NCBI RefSeq assembly: GCF_028550595.1
Contig: NZ_JAQQGN010000001.1
Location: 620,001-684,000, forward strand
Origin: Luteimonas sp. BLCC-B24
Lineage (GTDB): Bacteria; Pseudomonadota; Gammaproteobacteria; Xanthomonadales; Xanthomonadaceae
Length of the DNA stretch: 64,000 nt
Reading direction: 5' to 3'
How positions within the stretch are numbered: position 1 is the stretch's first letter; each line of letters opens with the position of its first letter. The notes below the pieces were generated by a model. It ran no database searches. It was not told the origin of the DNA and saw only the letters and a list, made by a program, of their open reading frames with translations. Shown piece after piece: positions 21,050-29,811 of this stretch. The position numbers and the translations under genes were made by a program.

Positions 21050-21643
21050 ATGCCGGCAGTTCGCCGACGGATGCGCCACGTGACCCCGACCCCGCATTAT
21101 CCGGACTCCGCCACATCCGCGCCAATCATCGTCCGAGCGCTCGCGTTGACGGCCCTCGCGGTCGCGTTGTCGGCCTGCGGCCGGCCGGACGTGCGGCCGA
21201 CGCCGCAGGCCTCGAGCACGCCGCCGGGGGCGCGGACCTGGACGCCCGTGGCACCGGCCGACCCGGCCGCGGCCAACGCGGTGCTGATGCGCGCGATCAG
21301 CCTGGTCGGCACGCCCTATCGCTACGGCGGCAACACCCCCGAAGGCGGCTTCGACTGCAGCGGGCTGGTGAACTACGTGTTCCGCGACATGCTGGATCTG
21401 CGCCTGCCGCGGACCTCGCGCGAGCTCTACGCCTACCAGGGGCCGAAGATCGACCCGGGCCGCCTGGCGCCGGGTGACCTGGTGTTTTTCGGCAGCGGTG
21501 CCGCGGTCACGCACGTGGGCATCTACGTCGGCGAGGGCCGGTTCGTGCACGCACCCAGCACCGGTGGCACGGTACGGCTGGACCATCTCGACGGCAGCTA
21601 CTGGCAACGGACCTACACGGGCTCTCGACGCGTTCTTCACTGA
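21050..21643 (+). CDS. NlpC/P60 (C40) peptidoglycan hydrolase, lipoprotein
   Basis: A 197-aa protein with a long N-region, a hydrophobic signal and lipobox LSAC, so it is probably an outer-membrane lipoprotein. The NlpC/P60 domain fills the C-terminal two thirds: GTPYRYGGNTPEGGFDCSGL contains the catalytic Cys, VTHVGIYVGEGRFVHAP the His. It should cleave murein stem peptides like Spr/MepS. An in-frame ATG at 21071 is an alternative start. A second, similar C40 gene follows 114 bases later, suggesting tandem duplication. Confidence 0.87.
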   Translation: MPAVRRRMRHVTPTPHYPDSATSAPIIVRALALTALAVALSACGRPDVRPTPQASSTPPGARTWTPVAPADPAAANAVLMRAISLVGTPYRYGGNTPEGGFDCSGLVNYVFRDMLDLRLPRTSRELYAYQGPKIDPGRLAPGDLVFFGSGAAVTHVGIYVGEGRFVHAPSTGGTVRLDHLDGSYWQRTYTGSRRVLH

Positions 21644-21757
21644 ATTGTGATCAGAAACGGGCACTTAGTCGCATTCATTAAGTTTTATTTAACATCTCGT
21701 GCACTTTCGTCCGGTAGCTTCCCCCGCTGGTCCGCGACAAGTGAAACCCACGTGACG
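21644..21757 (+). promoter_or_regulatory. AT-rich promoter/leader between the two C40 hydrolase genes
   Basis: About 50 bases (21650-21705) are strikingly AT-rich for this genome, including CATTCATTAAGTTTTATTTA. The position just upstream of the second hydrolase suggests a separate promoter or UP-element-like region. I cannot fix a -35/-10 pair with confidence. Confidence 0.4.
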
Positions 21758-22402
21758 ATGACAGACGCACAGCCCGGCGCCCGCGCCACCCGCCGCCTCC
21801 GTACTGCCCTTGTTGCCAGCGCCCTGATGTTCGCCGCCCCCGCCTTCGCCGGCCCGGGACTCGCCGCCGACTCGGCCGATCAGCTTGAAGCGCTCCAGTC
21901 CACCTCGGTCGCCAAGGCCATTGCGGCCCCGACCGTCCAGCTGCCGCAGCCCGAGATGCTGCTGGCCAGCGACATCAACCAGCTCATCGCTCTCGAGGTC
22001 GACAAGCCGGTCGCCGCCGACGGCCGCGTCGAGAGCCTGCTCAAGCGCGCACTCACCCTGATCGGCACCCCTTACCGCTGGGGTGGCTCCAGCCCGGACA
22101 GCGGCTTCGACTGCAGCGGCCTGGTCGGCTACGTGTTCCGCACCGCGCTCGGCATCGATCTGCCCCGCGTCTCGCGCGACATGGCCCAGAACGGCGAGCG
22201 CGTCGAGCGCGCATCGCTCAATGCCGGCGATCTCGTGTTCTTCGGACGTCGTGGCAACCGCATCGACCACGTCGGCATCTACCTCGGTGAAGGCCGCTTC
22301 GTCCACGCGCCGCGCTCGGGCAAGGACGTGATGGTGTCCGAACTCGACAGCGGGTACTGGGCCACGCGCTTCAGGTCCGCGCGCCGCGTCGCCGGCGTCT
22401 GA
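21758..22402 (+). CDS. NlpC/P60 (C40) peptidoglycan hydrolase, secreted
   Basis: A 214-aa paralogue of the preceding gene. The N-terminus (MTDAQPGARATRRLRTALVA) leads into a Sec signal ending in AAPAFAGPG. A non-conserved linker of about 70 residues follows, then the C40 domain GTPYRWGGSSPDSGFDCSGL (catalytic Cys) and IDHVGIYLGEGRFVHAPRSG (catalytic His). There is no lipobox, so it is probably soluble in the periplasm. The ATG at 21758 is chosen because translation from further upstream would cross the AT-rich leader. A strong terminator follows 26 bases after the stop. Confidence 0.87.
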   Translation: MTDAQPGARATRRLRTALVASALMFAAPAFAGPGLAADSADQLEALQSTSVAKAIAAPTVQLPQPEMLLASDINQLIALEVDKPVAADGRVESLLKRALTLIGTPYRWGGSSPDSGFDCSGLVGYVFRTALGIDLPRVSRDMAQNGERVERASLNAGDLVFFGRRGNRIDHVGIYLGEGRFVHAPRSGKDVMVSELDSGYWATRFRSARRVAGV

Positions 22403-22427
22403 CCCCAGCCCGCGTCACCCACGCAGC

Positions 22428-22452
22428 AAGGCCGCCCACGGGGCGGCCTTTT
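22428..22452 (+). terminator. rho-independent terminator after the C40 hydrolase genes
   Basis: A GC-only 8-bp stem GGCCGCCC / GGGCGGCC with an ACG loop is flanked by AA and TTTT, a classical intrinsic terminator. It starts 26 bases after the stop codon. Confidence 0.9.
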
Positions 22453-22734
22453 GCGTTCTAGGCCGCGTGCCCTGCGGCGTGGCCCACGCGCGAACCGGCC
22501 CGGCGCGCCGGCCAGGCGACGGCACGACGCGCGCGGTGCCGACGACGCCGTATCCGACGGCCCGCCCAGCGGACGGACGAACGCGGCGACATCCATCGAC
22601 CAACGCGGTGCCCGGGCGGCCGCCTGCGCCCCCGGTCGGTGGCTGACGGTGAGCGGGTCGTCCGCGACCAGGCGCGGCTCCGCGCCGTATCGCGCAGGTC
22701 CCGTGGCGGCGCGCGGCCGCCGCGTCGCCCCGTC
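22453..22734. other. gene-free GC-rich stretch
   Basis: Between the terminator and the 3' end of the leftward sensor gene lie about 280 bases. Frames here are shadow-like, rich in Arg, Pro and Ala. I see no convincing gene, repeat or promoter. Confidence 0.5.
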
Positions 22735-23676
22735 TCAGCTGTACTGCGCCGTGCGCACCAGCAGATGCTTGGCGACCAGGCCATGCACGCGTCCGATGCC
22801 GCGCACCAGGTGCAGGCTCACGAACAGCAGCAGCACCCCGGCCGCCAGTGCCAGCGGCGTCGCCCACAGCGGGATCGACGTCGACAGGCCGCTGCCGTCC
22901 GACCAGCTCAGCAGTGTCCAGCCGTACGTCGTCACGCCTGCCGCCGCGAGCCCCGTCCACGCCGCCAGGGGCGCCGCCACCAGGCTCAGTGCGAGCGAGA
23001 AGGCCGTGATGCTGACCGAGAAGTACACGGCGCCCAGCGGCAGCATCATCAGCATGTACAGCAGCGTGCTCCAGGTGCGCACGTCGGTGAACATGTCGCC
23101 GATGCGCTGCAGCCAGTTTCGGCCGCGGGCGGCATAGAGCGGGCGCCTGGGCATGCGTTCGCCGAGCATCACTTCCACCAGCCGGCCTTCCACCAGCGAC
23201 AGCACCCGCACCGAGCCGAAGAACAGGATCAGCAGCGGAATGCCGATCAGCACGAACACCAGACCCAGCGAGAGCGAGAAGCCGGCGACCACCCAGGTGA
23301 AGTAGAAGATGCCGGTCGCCAGCGACAGCACCATGTAGAACAGCGACGAATACGTGCGTGGATCGGCGGCGACGCCGAAGAAACGTCCGACCCGCGACGT
23401 GCGTGGCGCCGGTGCCGGCGGGCGCAGCGCGGTCTGAACCTTGACCTCGGTGTCGCGGTAGATCTCGGCCACCTCGTCCGGGGCGCCGTAGCTCGAGGCG
23501 ACCGAGGCGATGACCTCGGCCTCGGACCTGCCGGGCTGCTCGGCCAGTTCCGAACGCAGGTACTCCTCGGCGTCGTAGAGCGCATCTTGGACCAGGGCCC
23601 GGTCGGCGCCGGCCAGTGCACGGCGCAGTTGGTCGAGATAGGCGGGAATGCTCGTGGGCAGGTGGCTGGTGTTCAT
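22735..23676 (-). CDS. HAAS/sensor-domain membrane protein, partner of PadR regulator
   Basis: A 313-aa protein. Residues 1-75 are a soluble helical domain of the HAAS type (YLDQLRRALAGADRALVQDA, YDAEEYLRSELAEQPGRS, ASSYGAPDEVAEIYRDTEV). The remainder is a multi-helix membrane 'sensor' domain with two duplicated halves (FYMVLSLATGIFYFTWVVAG and LYMLMMLPLGAVYFSVSITA). Such proteins are typically paired with PadR regulators, as here, where the start overlaps the regulator's stop as ATGA. There is no kinase or other output domain, so signalling may be by sequestering the regulator. The role is inferred. Confidence 0.75.
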   Translation of the reverse strand: MNTSHLPTSIPAYLDQLRRALAGADRALVQDALYDAEEYLRSELAEQPGRSEAEVIASVASSYGAPDEVAEIYRDTEVKVQTALRPPAPAPRTSRVGRFFGVAADPRTYSSLFYMVLSLATGIFYFTWVVAGFSLSLGLVFVLIGIPLLILFFGSVRVLSLVEGRLVEVMLGERMPRRPLYAARGRNWLQRIGDMFTDVRTWSTLLYMLMMLPLGAVYFSVSITAFSLALSLVAAPLAAWTGLAAAGVTTYGWTLLSWSDGSGLSTSIPLWATPLALAAGVLLLFVSLHLVRGIGRVHGLVAKHLLVRTAQYS

Positions 23677-24047
23677 TCGCGTATCCCCTCCAGGACGGCG
23701 TCGACGGAATCCCGCGTGGCTCGCCATGCGGCGGTCCACTGCTGCAGGGTGATCCGCCCTGCCTCGGTGATGCGGTAGTAGCGGCGCGGCGGCCCGGCCG
23801 CGGACGGCTCGGTGTGGCTGTCGAGCAGACCGGCCGCGCTGAGGTTGCGCAGCACCGGGTACAGCGCGCTCTGCTTGCCACTCAGCACGCCGTCCAGCGA
23901 TTCCAGACGCTTGGCGATCTGGTAGCCGTACATCGGCGTGGCGCTGCGCCCCAGCACCGCCAGCAGCGCCAGCGACACCGTGCCCGCGCTCAGCTCCTTC
24001 TGGAACTTGCGCAGTTGCAGTTCGCTGTCGTCCGGGATGTCGGCCAT
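23673..24047 (-). CDS. PadR-family transcriptional regulator
   Basis: A 124-aa winged-helix regulator. LRKFQKELSAGTVSLALLAV begins the domain; YGYQIAKRLES, GVLSGKQSALYPVLRNLSAA, GLLDSHTEP and GPPRRYYRITEAGR are the PadR hallmarks (YPVLRNL recognition helix and RRYYRIT wing). A GGAGGT Shine-Dalgarno lies just before the ATG at 24047. It is first in a two-gene unit with the membrane sensor. PadR proteins usually repress their own operon, so autoregulation is likely. Confidence 0.88.
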   Translation of the reverse strand: MADIPDDSELQLRKFQKELSAGTVSLALLAVLGRSATPMYGYQIAKRLESLDGVLSGKQSALYPVLRNLSAAGLLDSHTEPSAAGPPRRYYRITEAGRITLQQWTAAWRATRDSVDAVLEGIRE

Positions 24048-24167
24048 GGCCACCTCCGCTAGGTCGAGGTCGATACTAGTGCGGACTTCGGTATAGCGGA
24101 TGTGCCGCTAGTCATGCGATGCGTCGGACTCGGCCACAATCGTGCTCCCGACTCGCCGGATGCCTCC

Positions 24168-25121
24168 ATGCCGACCACGCCGTCCCGCGCCGCGCCGCTC
24201 GCCCTTGCCCTGTCCATCGCCGTGCTCGCCGGACTGCCGGCCTGCACCGGTGCACGCGCCGCGGCGTCCGAGGAGCCGCCGGTGGAACGACGCACCACGC
24301 AGGCGCTGCTCGATGCCTCGACCTCCGCCGACTGGCGCACGCCGGACCCGGACAGCACGCTGTACATGGACGTCGCCGGCGGCCGCGTAATCATCGAACT
24401 CGCGCCCGGCTTCGCGCCGCAGCACGTCGCCAACATCCGCACGCTGGCGCGCGAGGGCTTCTGGGACGGACTCACGCTGTACCGCGCACAGGACAATTTC
24501 GTCGTGCAGTTCGGCGACATCGCCGAAGAGGGTGCGCCCAGCAAGTCGATCGGCAGCGCCCGCGCCGCGCTGCCGGCCGAGTTCGACCGCGCGGCATCGG
24601 GGCTCGCCTTCCACGCCCTGCCCGACCCCGACGGCTGGGCCGCCGAGACCGGCTTCGCCGACGGCTTCCCCGCCGCGCGTGATCCGAAAACCGGCCGCGC
24701 GTGGCTCGCGCATTGTTACGGCACCTTGGGCGCGGGCCGCGACATGGCGCCCGACTCCAGCAACGGCACCGAGCTCTACGTGGTGACCGGGCAGTCGCCG
24801 CGCCAGCTCGACCGCAACATCACCGTCGTCGGCCGCGTGCTGCAGGGCATGGACCTGCTCAGCGTGCTGCCGCGCGGCACCGGCCCGCTCGGCTTCTACG
24901 AGGATCCGGCGCAGCGCGCGCCGATCCGCGCGATCCGGCTCGCGTCCGAGGTGCCGCCCGCCGAGCGCACGCCGATCGAGGTCCTGCGCACCGACACACC
25001 GCTGTTCGACGCCGTGGTCGAATCGCGCCGCAACCGGCGCGACGACTGGTACCTGCAGCCGGCCGGCCACATCGACCTGTGCAACATCACGGTGCCGGTG
25101 CGCACGCCGCCCGCAGGCTGA
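24168..25121 (+). CDS. cyclophilin-type peptidyl-prolyl isomerase, lipoprotein
   Basis: A 317-aa exported prolyl isomerase. The ATG at 24168 ([20 protein letters not shown]) gives a signal with lipobox LPAC. The cyclophilin fold begins near [20 protein letters not shown], continues with [20 protein letters not shown] and [14 protein letters not shown], and has a late [20 protein letters not shown] block. An insertion [18 protein letters not shown] and a C-terminal extension distinguish it from small PpiA proteins. It probably assists folding of envelope proteins. A GNAT gene follows after 5 bases. Confidence 0.85.
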   Translation: MPTTPSRAAPLALALSIAVLAGLPACTGARAAASEEPPVERRTTQALLDASTSADWRTPDPDSTLYMDVAGGRVIIELAPGFAPQHVANIRTLAREGFWDGLTLYRAQDNFVVQFGDIAEEGAPSKSIGSARAALPAEFDRAASGLAFHALPDPDGWAAETGFADGFPAARDPKTGRAWLAHCYGTLGAGRDMAPDSSNGTELYVVTGQSPRQLDRNITVVGRVLQGMDLLSVLPRGTGPLGFYEDPAQRAPIRAIRLASEVPPAERTPIEVLRTDTPLFDAVVESRRNRRDDWYLQPAGHIDLCNITVPVRTPPAG

Positions 25122-25126
25122 GGACG

Positions 25127-25645
25127 GTGCGGATCGAGACCGAACGCCTGCTGCTGCGCCCGCACGCGATCGAGGATTTCGACGCGCTGCGCGCGATGAT
25201 CCGCGACCCCGAGGTGATGCGGTACATCACCTCGAGCCTGCCCAGCGACGAGGACATCTGGAACCGCCTGCTGCGCTATATCGGGCACTGGACCGCGTTC
25301 GGCTTCGGCATCTTCGCGGTGATCGAGCGCGAGACCGGCCGCTGTATCGGCGGCGCCGGTTTCGCGGACTTCCGTCGCGGCCTCGGCGATGCGTTCGCCG
25401 CCTCGCCCGAAGGCGCGTGGGTGTTCGTACGCGACGCCCACGGCCGTGGCATCGCGTTGGAGGCCACGCAGGCGATGCACACCTGGTTCGATGCCCAGCC
25501 CTTCGGCGGGCGCAGCGTCTGCATCATCGATCCGGACAACGCGCCGTCACGCAGGCTGGCCGCCAGGCTCGGCTACGTCGAGACGGGGCCCGCGGTGTAC
25601 GGCGACTCGACCACGCTGATGTTCGAACGCGTGCGCCCGGAATGA
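25127..25645 (+). CDS. GNAT-family N-acetyltransferase (RimJ/RimL type)
   Basis: A 172-aa acetyltransferase: [20 protein letters not shown] is the RimJ/RimL-like N-terminus and [17 protein letters not shown] the acetyl-CoA site, followed by [19 protein letters not shown]. The substrate is unknown. I use the GTG start at 25127, preceded by GAGG and only 5 bases from the cyclophilin stop; the frame opens upstream only inside that gene. Two separate acetyltransferase genes converge here. Confidence 0.82.
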   Translation: MRIETERLLLRPHAIEDFDALRAMIRDPEVMRYITSSLPSDEDIWNRLLRYIGHWTAFGFGIFAVIERETGRCIGGAGFADFRRGLGDAFAASPEGAWVFVRDAHGRGIALEATQAMHTWFDAQPFGGRSVCIIDPDNAPSRRLAARLGYVETGPAVYGDSTTLMFERVRPE

Positions 25646-25654
25646 GATGCCCAG

Positions 25655-26227
25655 TCAGGCGTCGCGGCGGCTGTCGTCGCTGCCCAGCGCCTGGTGCTGG
25701 AACAGGCACATCCGGATCGCACTGCGGTAACGGCCGTCGCTGAAGAACTCGTCCACGAGCAGGCCTTCGCGCTGGAAGCCCAGGGATTCGTAGACGTGGA
25801 TCGCCGCGGCGTTGTCCACGTCGACCAGCAGGAACAGCTTGTAGAGATTCAGCACCCGGAACGCGTAGGCGATCGCCAGCGCCGTCGCCGGCCGCGCATA
25901 CCCACGGCCCTGGTGCGCGGGCGAGATCATGATCGCGAACTCGGCGCGCCGGTGCAGGTGGTCGATCTCGACCAGCTCGACCAGGCCCACCCGCGTGTGG
26001 TGGCCGTCCTCGACGATGAAGCGACGCTCGCTCTGGTCGTGGATGTGCTTGCGGAACAATTCCTCGAGTTCGACGAAGGATTCGTACGGCTCCTCGAACC
26101 AGTAGCTCATCACCGCACGGTTGTTGTTGAGTTCGTGGACGAAGTGCAGATCGCCGCGCTCGAGCGGGCGCAGCTGCACGTCGGCGGAATCGGGCGCCCG
26201 GGGCGCGTCGGGATCGGCGGGATTCAT
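25655..26227 (-). CDS. speG: Spermidine N1-acetyltransferase
   Basis: A 190-aa GNAT enzyme. [73 protein letters not shown] and [20 protein letters not shown] correspond block by block to E. coli SpeG, including the acetyl-CoA site HQGRGYA. It acetylates spermidine/spermine and so limits polyamine toxicity. The N-terminal 16 residues are an extra Pro/Asp-rich stretch. It is transcribed toward the other GNAT gene. Confidence 0.88.
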   Translation of the reverse strand: MNPADPDAPRAPDSADVQLRPLERGDLHFVHELNNNRAVMSYWFEEPYESFVELEELFRKHIHDQSERRFIVEDGHHTRVGLVELVEIDHLHRRAEFAIMISPAHQGRGYARPATALAIAYAFRVLNLYKLFLLVDVDNAAAIHVYESLGFQREGLLVDEFFSDGRYRSAIRMCLFQHQALGSDDSRRDA

Positions 26228-26336
26228 GCGCGCAGCCTACTCCGCGGCGCATGACAGAACGGCGCAGGCATCGTCACATCAGTTTTCCAGTGCGCTGCCT
26301 AGCCTGCACGCCAACTTCCGCGCCAAGGACCCCGAC

Positions 26337-26633
26337 ATGCCCATGCTCCGCATCCGCCTCACCGGCAGCGACGACACCGCCCGCGCGGTGATCAATCTCC
26401 TGTCCAGCGTGGACGGCATCGAGCACGTCGAGGAGATCGACGACCTCATGCCGCACATGGACGACGCCGATTCGAGCTCCGCCGGCCTGAGCGATGTCGC
26501 CGGGCCGAAGATGCACGAAATCGAGGTCGAGGTCGGCAACCAGGCGACCGCGCGCAAGGTGCGCGAAGCGGTCGAGGCACTGGCCTTCGATCTCGACGCC
26601 GTGGTCGAATTCGAGACCGAAGAGGAAGGCTGA
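26337..26633 (+). CDS. 98-aa protein of unknown function, paired with metallohydrolase
   Basis: The protein reads MPMLRIRLTGSDDTARAVIN at the start and has two beta-alpha-beta-like segments (LLSSVDGIEHVEEIDD and EIEVEVGNQATARKVREAVE) separated by an acidic linker HMDDADSSSAG. The pattern looks like a small ferredoxin-like or ACT-type fold. I do not recognise a named family. It ends 8 bases before the metallo-beta-lactamase-fold gene on the same strand, so the two are probably co-transcribed. The ATG at 26337 is preferred; an upstream in-frame extension reads as non-protein sequence. Confidence 0.7.
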   Translation: MPMLRIRLTGSDDTARAVINLLSSVDGIEHVEEIDDLMPHMDDADSSSAGLSDVAGPKMHEIEVEVGNQATARKVREAVEALAFDLDAVVEFETEEEG

Positions 26634-26641
26634 GGGACCCG

Positions 26642-27538
26642 ATGCGCTGGCAGCACCACCCGCGCGACGACGCGCTGGTCCACTCGCTCTACGACGAGAA
26701 GACCGGCAGCTTCCAGTACGTGGTCGCCGATCCGGCCAGCCGCCAGGCCGCGATCATCGACCCGGTGCTCGATTTCGACGAGAAGGCGGGCCACGTGGCG
26801 ACCGCCAATGCCGACGCCCTGCTGGCCCATGTCGAACGCGAGCGGCTCGAGGTTGCGTGGCTACTCGACACGCATCCGCATGCCGACCATTTCTCGGCTG
26901 CGGCGTACCTCAAGGAGCGCCTGGGTGCGCCGATGGCGATCGGCGAGCGGGTGACCGGCGTGCAGGCGCTGTGGAAGGACCTCTACGGCCTCGACGATCT
27001 CGCCACCGACGGCCGCCAGTGGGACCGGCTGTTCGCCGACGGCGACACCTTCGCCATCGGTGCGCTGCAGGCGCGGGTGCTGTTCTCGCCCGGCCACACG
27101 ATGGCCTCGATCAGCTATCTGATCGGCAGCAGCGCCTTCGTCCACGACACGCTGATGATGCCCGACAGCGGCACCGCGCGCGCCGACTTCCCGGGCGGCG
27201 ATGCGCACCAGCTCTACGCCACGCTGCAGCGCATCCTCGCCCTGCCCGACGACACCGCGCTGTTCGTCGGTCACGATTACGGCAAGGACGGTCGCGATCC
27301 GGCCTGCATGAGCACGGTGGCCGAACAGCGTGCGCGCAACATCCATCTGGCCGGCAATGTCGACGAGGCGACGTTCGTCCGGACCCGGCAGGCGCGTGAC
27401 GCCACGTTGCCGCTGCCCGCCCTGATGCTGCATGCATTGCAGGTCAATATCCGCGGCGGCCGCCTGCCGGAGCCCGAGGCGAACGGCCGGCGCTACCTGC
27501 GCATTCCGCTGGGCCGGTTCACCCCGCCGGCGGGGTGA
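26642..27538 (+). CDS. MBL-fold hydrolase, ETHE1/persulfide dioxygenase-like
   Basis: A 298-aa metallo-beta-lactamase-fold enzyme. The metal motif is His78-x-His80-x-Asp82-His83 in LLDTHPHADHFSA, then His152 in FSPGHTMAS, Asp169 in VHDT and His211 in FVGHDYGKDGR. The start, DEKTGSFQYVVADPASRQAA, matches the ETHE1/Blh subgroup, mostly persulfide dioxygenases of sulfide metabolism; DYG after the last His fits. A rhodanese domain is absent. Substrate is inferred from subgroup likeness; a glyoxalase II-like role is less likely because of the N-terminal pattern. Confidence 0.82.
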   Translation: MRWQHHPRDDALVHSLYDEKTGSFQYVVADPASRQAAIIDPVLDFDEKAGHVATANADALLAHVERERLEVAWLLDTHPHADHFSAAAYLKERLGAPMAIGERVTGVQALWKDLYGLDDLATDGRQWDRLFADGDTFAIGALQARVLFSPGHTMASISYLIGSSAFVHDTLMMPDSGTARADFPGGDAHQLYATLQRILALPDDTALFVGHDYGKDGRDPACMSTVAEQRARNIHLAGNVDEATFVRTRQARDATLPLPALMLHALQVNIRGGRLPEPEANGRRYLRIPLGRFTPPAG

Positions 27539-27599
27539 CCGCTGCAGGCGACGCCCGGGACGGACGGATCGAAGGCGGTCTGACCCCTTCCACCCGGCC

Positions 27600-27697
27600 G
27601 TCGTTCCCGCGGCTCACGCGGGACCGGGCAGACGGGTGTCCAGCATCTGGCATTGCAGGCCAGAAGTCGCTGGATCCCCGCCGACGCGGGGATGACA
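27600..27697. repeat. dispersed intergenic repeat, VIPASAGIQ-encoding type
   Basis: Two hairpin-forming ends face each other: 27600-27624 (GTCGTTCCCGCG ... CGCGGGAC) and 27672-27696 (GGATCCCCGC ... GCGGGGATGAC), with about 48 bases between. On the minus strand the right end reads as VIPASAGIQ, the fingerprint of a common dispersed repeat in gammaproteobacteria. It sits between convergent genes and may act as a bidirectional terminator or mRNA-end stabiliser. Confidence 0.75.
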
Positions 27698-27716
27698 ACA
27701 GTGACTCGAACCTGCC

Positions 27717-28667
27717 TCAGCTCGCCGCCGGCAGACCCTCGATCAGTTCGATCATGCGCTGGCGCTGGTCGGCATCGGGCAGGCGTCCGCGGCCGGCGCC
27801 GAGATTGTCGACCAGATTGGCGACGCGGCTGGTGGCCGGGGTGGCGCAGGTCACGGCCGGGTGCGAGACCACGAACTTGAGGAAGAACTGGCCCCAGGTG
27901 GTCGCGTCGAAATCCTGCGCCCAGTCGGGCACCGGCCGGTCGGCGACGCGCTGCCACAGCCGGGTACGGCCGAACGGCGCATAGACCAGCACGCCGATGC
28001 CGCGTTCGGCGGCCAGCGGCAGGATGGTCTCCTCGACGTCGCGGTTGTCGACCGCGTAGTCGACGCCGATGAAGTCCAGCGGTTCGTTGCGCATGGTCTC
28101 GATCAGCTTCGGATAGGCCGGCTTGCTGGTCGAGGTGACGCCGATGTAGCGCACGCGCTTCTCGGCCTTCAGTGCCTTGAGCAGGCCCAGCTGGGTGGGA
28201 ATGTCGCCGAGGTTGTGCACCTGGATCAGATCGATCGCAGTGCGGCCGAGGCGCTCGAACGAGGTGTCGAGCTGCGCACGCGCGCGGTCCGGATCGGCCT
28301 TGGCATCGGCCTCGCGGCCGGCGACGTTGACCTTGGTCGCCCAGAACACCTCGTCGGCGATGCCGAGCTGCTGCACGGCGCGGCCGGCCACGGCTTCGGA
28401 CTCGCCGTAGCTCGGCGCGGTGTCGAAGACCTTGCCGCCCTCGCTGATCAGGGTGCGCAGCACGTCCGACAGCGACGCCGCATCGTCGCCCGCGGCGCGC
28501 GAGAACGTGGCCGAACTGCCCAGGCCGATCACCGGCAGGCGTTCGCCGCTGGACGGAATCGCGCGGGTGATCGCGGCGCCGGCCGGCGCGGCGAAGGCGA
28601 ACTTGGGGGCGGCGAGTGCCAGACCGGCACCGAGCGAGAGTTTCAGGGCATCACGACGAGTGACCAC
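27717..28667 (-). CDS. Tat-exported aldo/keto reductase
   Basis: A 316-aa aldo/keto reductase with a twin-arginine signal (VTRRDALKLSLGAGLALAAP, ending AFAAP). The barrel shows GLGSSATFS, catalytic-type residues in FDTAPSYGESEAV (Tyr), FWATKVN (Lys) and DLIQVHNLGD (His), and the late VVSHPAVTCATPATSRVANL cofactor segment. Export suggests a folded, NADP-loaded periplasmic enzyme. The start is GTG 28667 preceded by AGGAG; the reading frame is open upstream, but without signal-like sequence. The substrate is unknown. Confidence 0.82.
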   Translation of the reverse strand: MVTRRDALKLSLGAGLALAAPKFAFAAPAGAAITRAIPSSGERLPVIGLGSSATFSRAAGDDAASLSDVLRTLISEGGKVFDTAPSYGESEAVAGRAVQQLGIADEVFWATKVNVAGREADAKADPDRARAQLDTSFERLGRTAIDLIQVHNLGDIPTQLGLLKALKAEKRVRYIGVTSTSKPAYPKLIETMRNEPLDFIGVDYAVDNRDVEETILPLAAERGIGVLVYAPFGRTRLWQRVADRPVPDWAQDFDATTWGQFFLKFVVSHPAVTCATPATSRVANLVDNLGAGRGRLPDADQRQRMIELIEGLPAAS

Positions 28668-28812
28668 GGCGTTCTCCTGGAGGCGAGGCGCAGGCGATGC
28701 CTGCGCCAGGGGCGGCGCATGAGCGCGCATCGGGTGCCGGCGGCCGGGCCGCGGCCATCCGAGTCTGCCCCAGCCCTCCGCCCCCGACAACCGCGCAGGT
28801 CCGGGCGCAGGC

Positions 28813-29643
28813 TCAGGCCCGGCGCCAGCGTCGCCACCACGTGCGCAGGCCCGCGCCGGCCGCCACCAGCACCAGGCCCAGCGGCAACAGGAACGCCGCG
28901 GCGCGGATGGTCCAGGCTGTGCCCATCGCGAGCGTGTCGCCGATGTCAGCGACTGCGCGCGCGACTTCACCGCGCCCCCCGGCGCCGCTGCGCGCGCGCA
29001 GGTCGACGGTCAGCAACTGGGTGTCGATGCGTCGACGCTGCTGGGCCGCCTCGCGCTGCGCGGCCTCGATCTGCGCTTCGGTCGCGGCCATGCGTTCGGC
29101 GAGCGCGATCATGTCGGCCACCGACAGCCCTGGTCGTCCCTCGAAGGCCTGCAGGCGCTCCAGTTCCCTGGCCAGACGGTCCTGTGCGGTGCGGGTGTCG
29201 CGTACGGCGACCGCGAGATCCTCCGTGCGCGTGCTGCGCTCGCCGGCGTCACCGTCTTCGCCGGCCAGCGCGATCATCGGTTCGATGCCGGCCGGGGCCA
29301 TGCGCAGCACGACCCGCGCGCGCGGCCAGTCGCCGGCCGACTGCTGGGCTTCGAGCAGCGTGCACGCCCCGAAACGCGCGTCGCGACAGGCGGTCTGGAT
29401 GGCCTGCAGGCGCGGCACGATCGCCTCGGACGCCAGCTCCACGCCCACCGTGTGCTCGTAGGCCAGCAGCGCGTCGCCGTCCGCAGGTGCGCCGGCGGAT
29501 CCCGACGCCGCGCCGCCGCCGAACTCGCCGGGCGGCGGCGCGCATCCGCTCGCCAGCAGCCCCCACGCGACGACCGCCAGTGCGCATGCGCGCGGCGCCG
29601 TAGTCGACGTCGGACGGCCGCCGCCTGCGGGTTCTCTCTGCAT
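28813..29643 (-). CDS. DUF4349-like lipoprotein with C-terminal membrane helix
   Basis: A 276-aa protein with a hydrophobic signal and lipobox-like SGC (LLASGCAPPP). The central part holds repeated coiled-coil segments (DRLARELERLQAFEG and RMAATEAQIEAAQREAAQQR), and the end carries a helix (AAAFLLPLGLVLVAAGAGLR) before a basic WWRRWRRA tail. This order (signal, small domain, coiled coil, terminal membrane helix) is that of DUF4349 proteins. An AAGGAG site lies 8 bases before the ATG at 29643 and only 2 before the ATG at 29649, so 29643 is preferred. Confidence 0.65.
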   Translation of the reverse strand: MQREPAGGGRPTSTTAPRACALAVVAWGLLASGCAPPPGEFGGGAASGSAGAPADGDALLAYEHTVGVELASEAIVPRLQAIQTACRDARFGACTLLEAQQSAGDWPRARVVLRMAPAGIEPMIALAGEDGDAGERSTRTEDLAVAVRDTRTAQDRLARELERLQAFEGRPGLSVADMIALAERMAATEAQIEAAQREAAQQRRRIDTQLLTVDLRARSGAGGRGEVARAVADIGDTLAMGTAWTIRAAAFLLPLGLVLVAAGAGLRTWWRRWRRA

Positions 29644-29811
29644 CGTCATCGCTCCTTACCGCGGGGTCGCGGGACACGCGAGCCTAGTCGATCGGCCTCC
29701 GGCCCGCACGGCGCGAGCGGAGCGCGAGGCGCGTGCTTCGGCGCACGGGTGGATCCTCGGCCACGCCGCCGCTGCGGCGAACGCGCATCCGGGCGTCCGC
29801 CTCTCGGCGAC

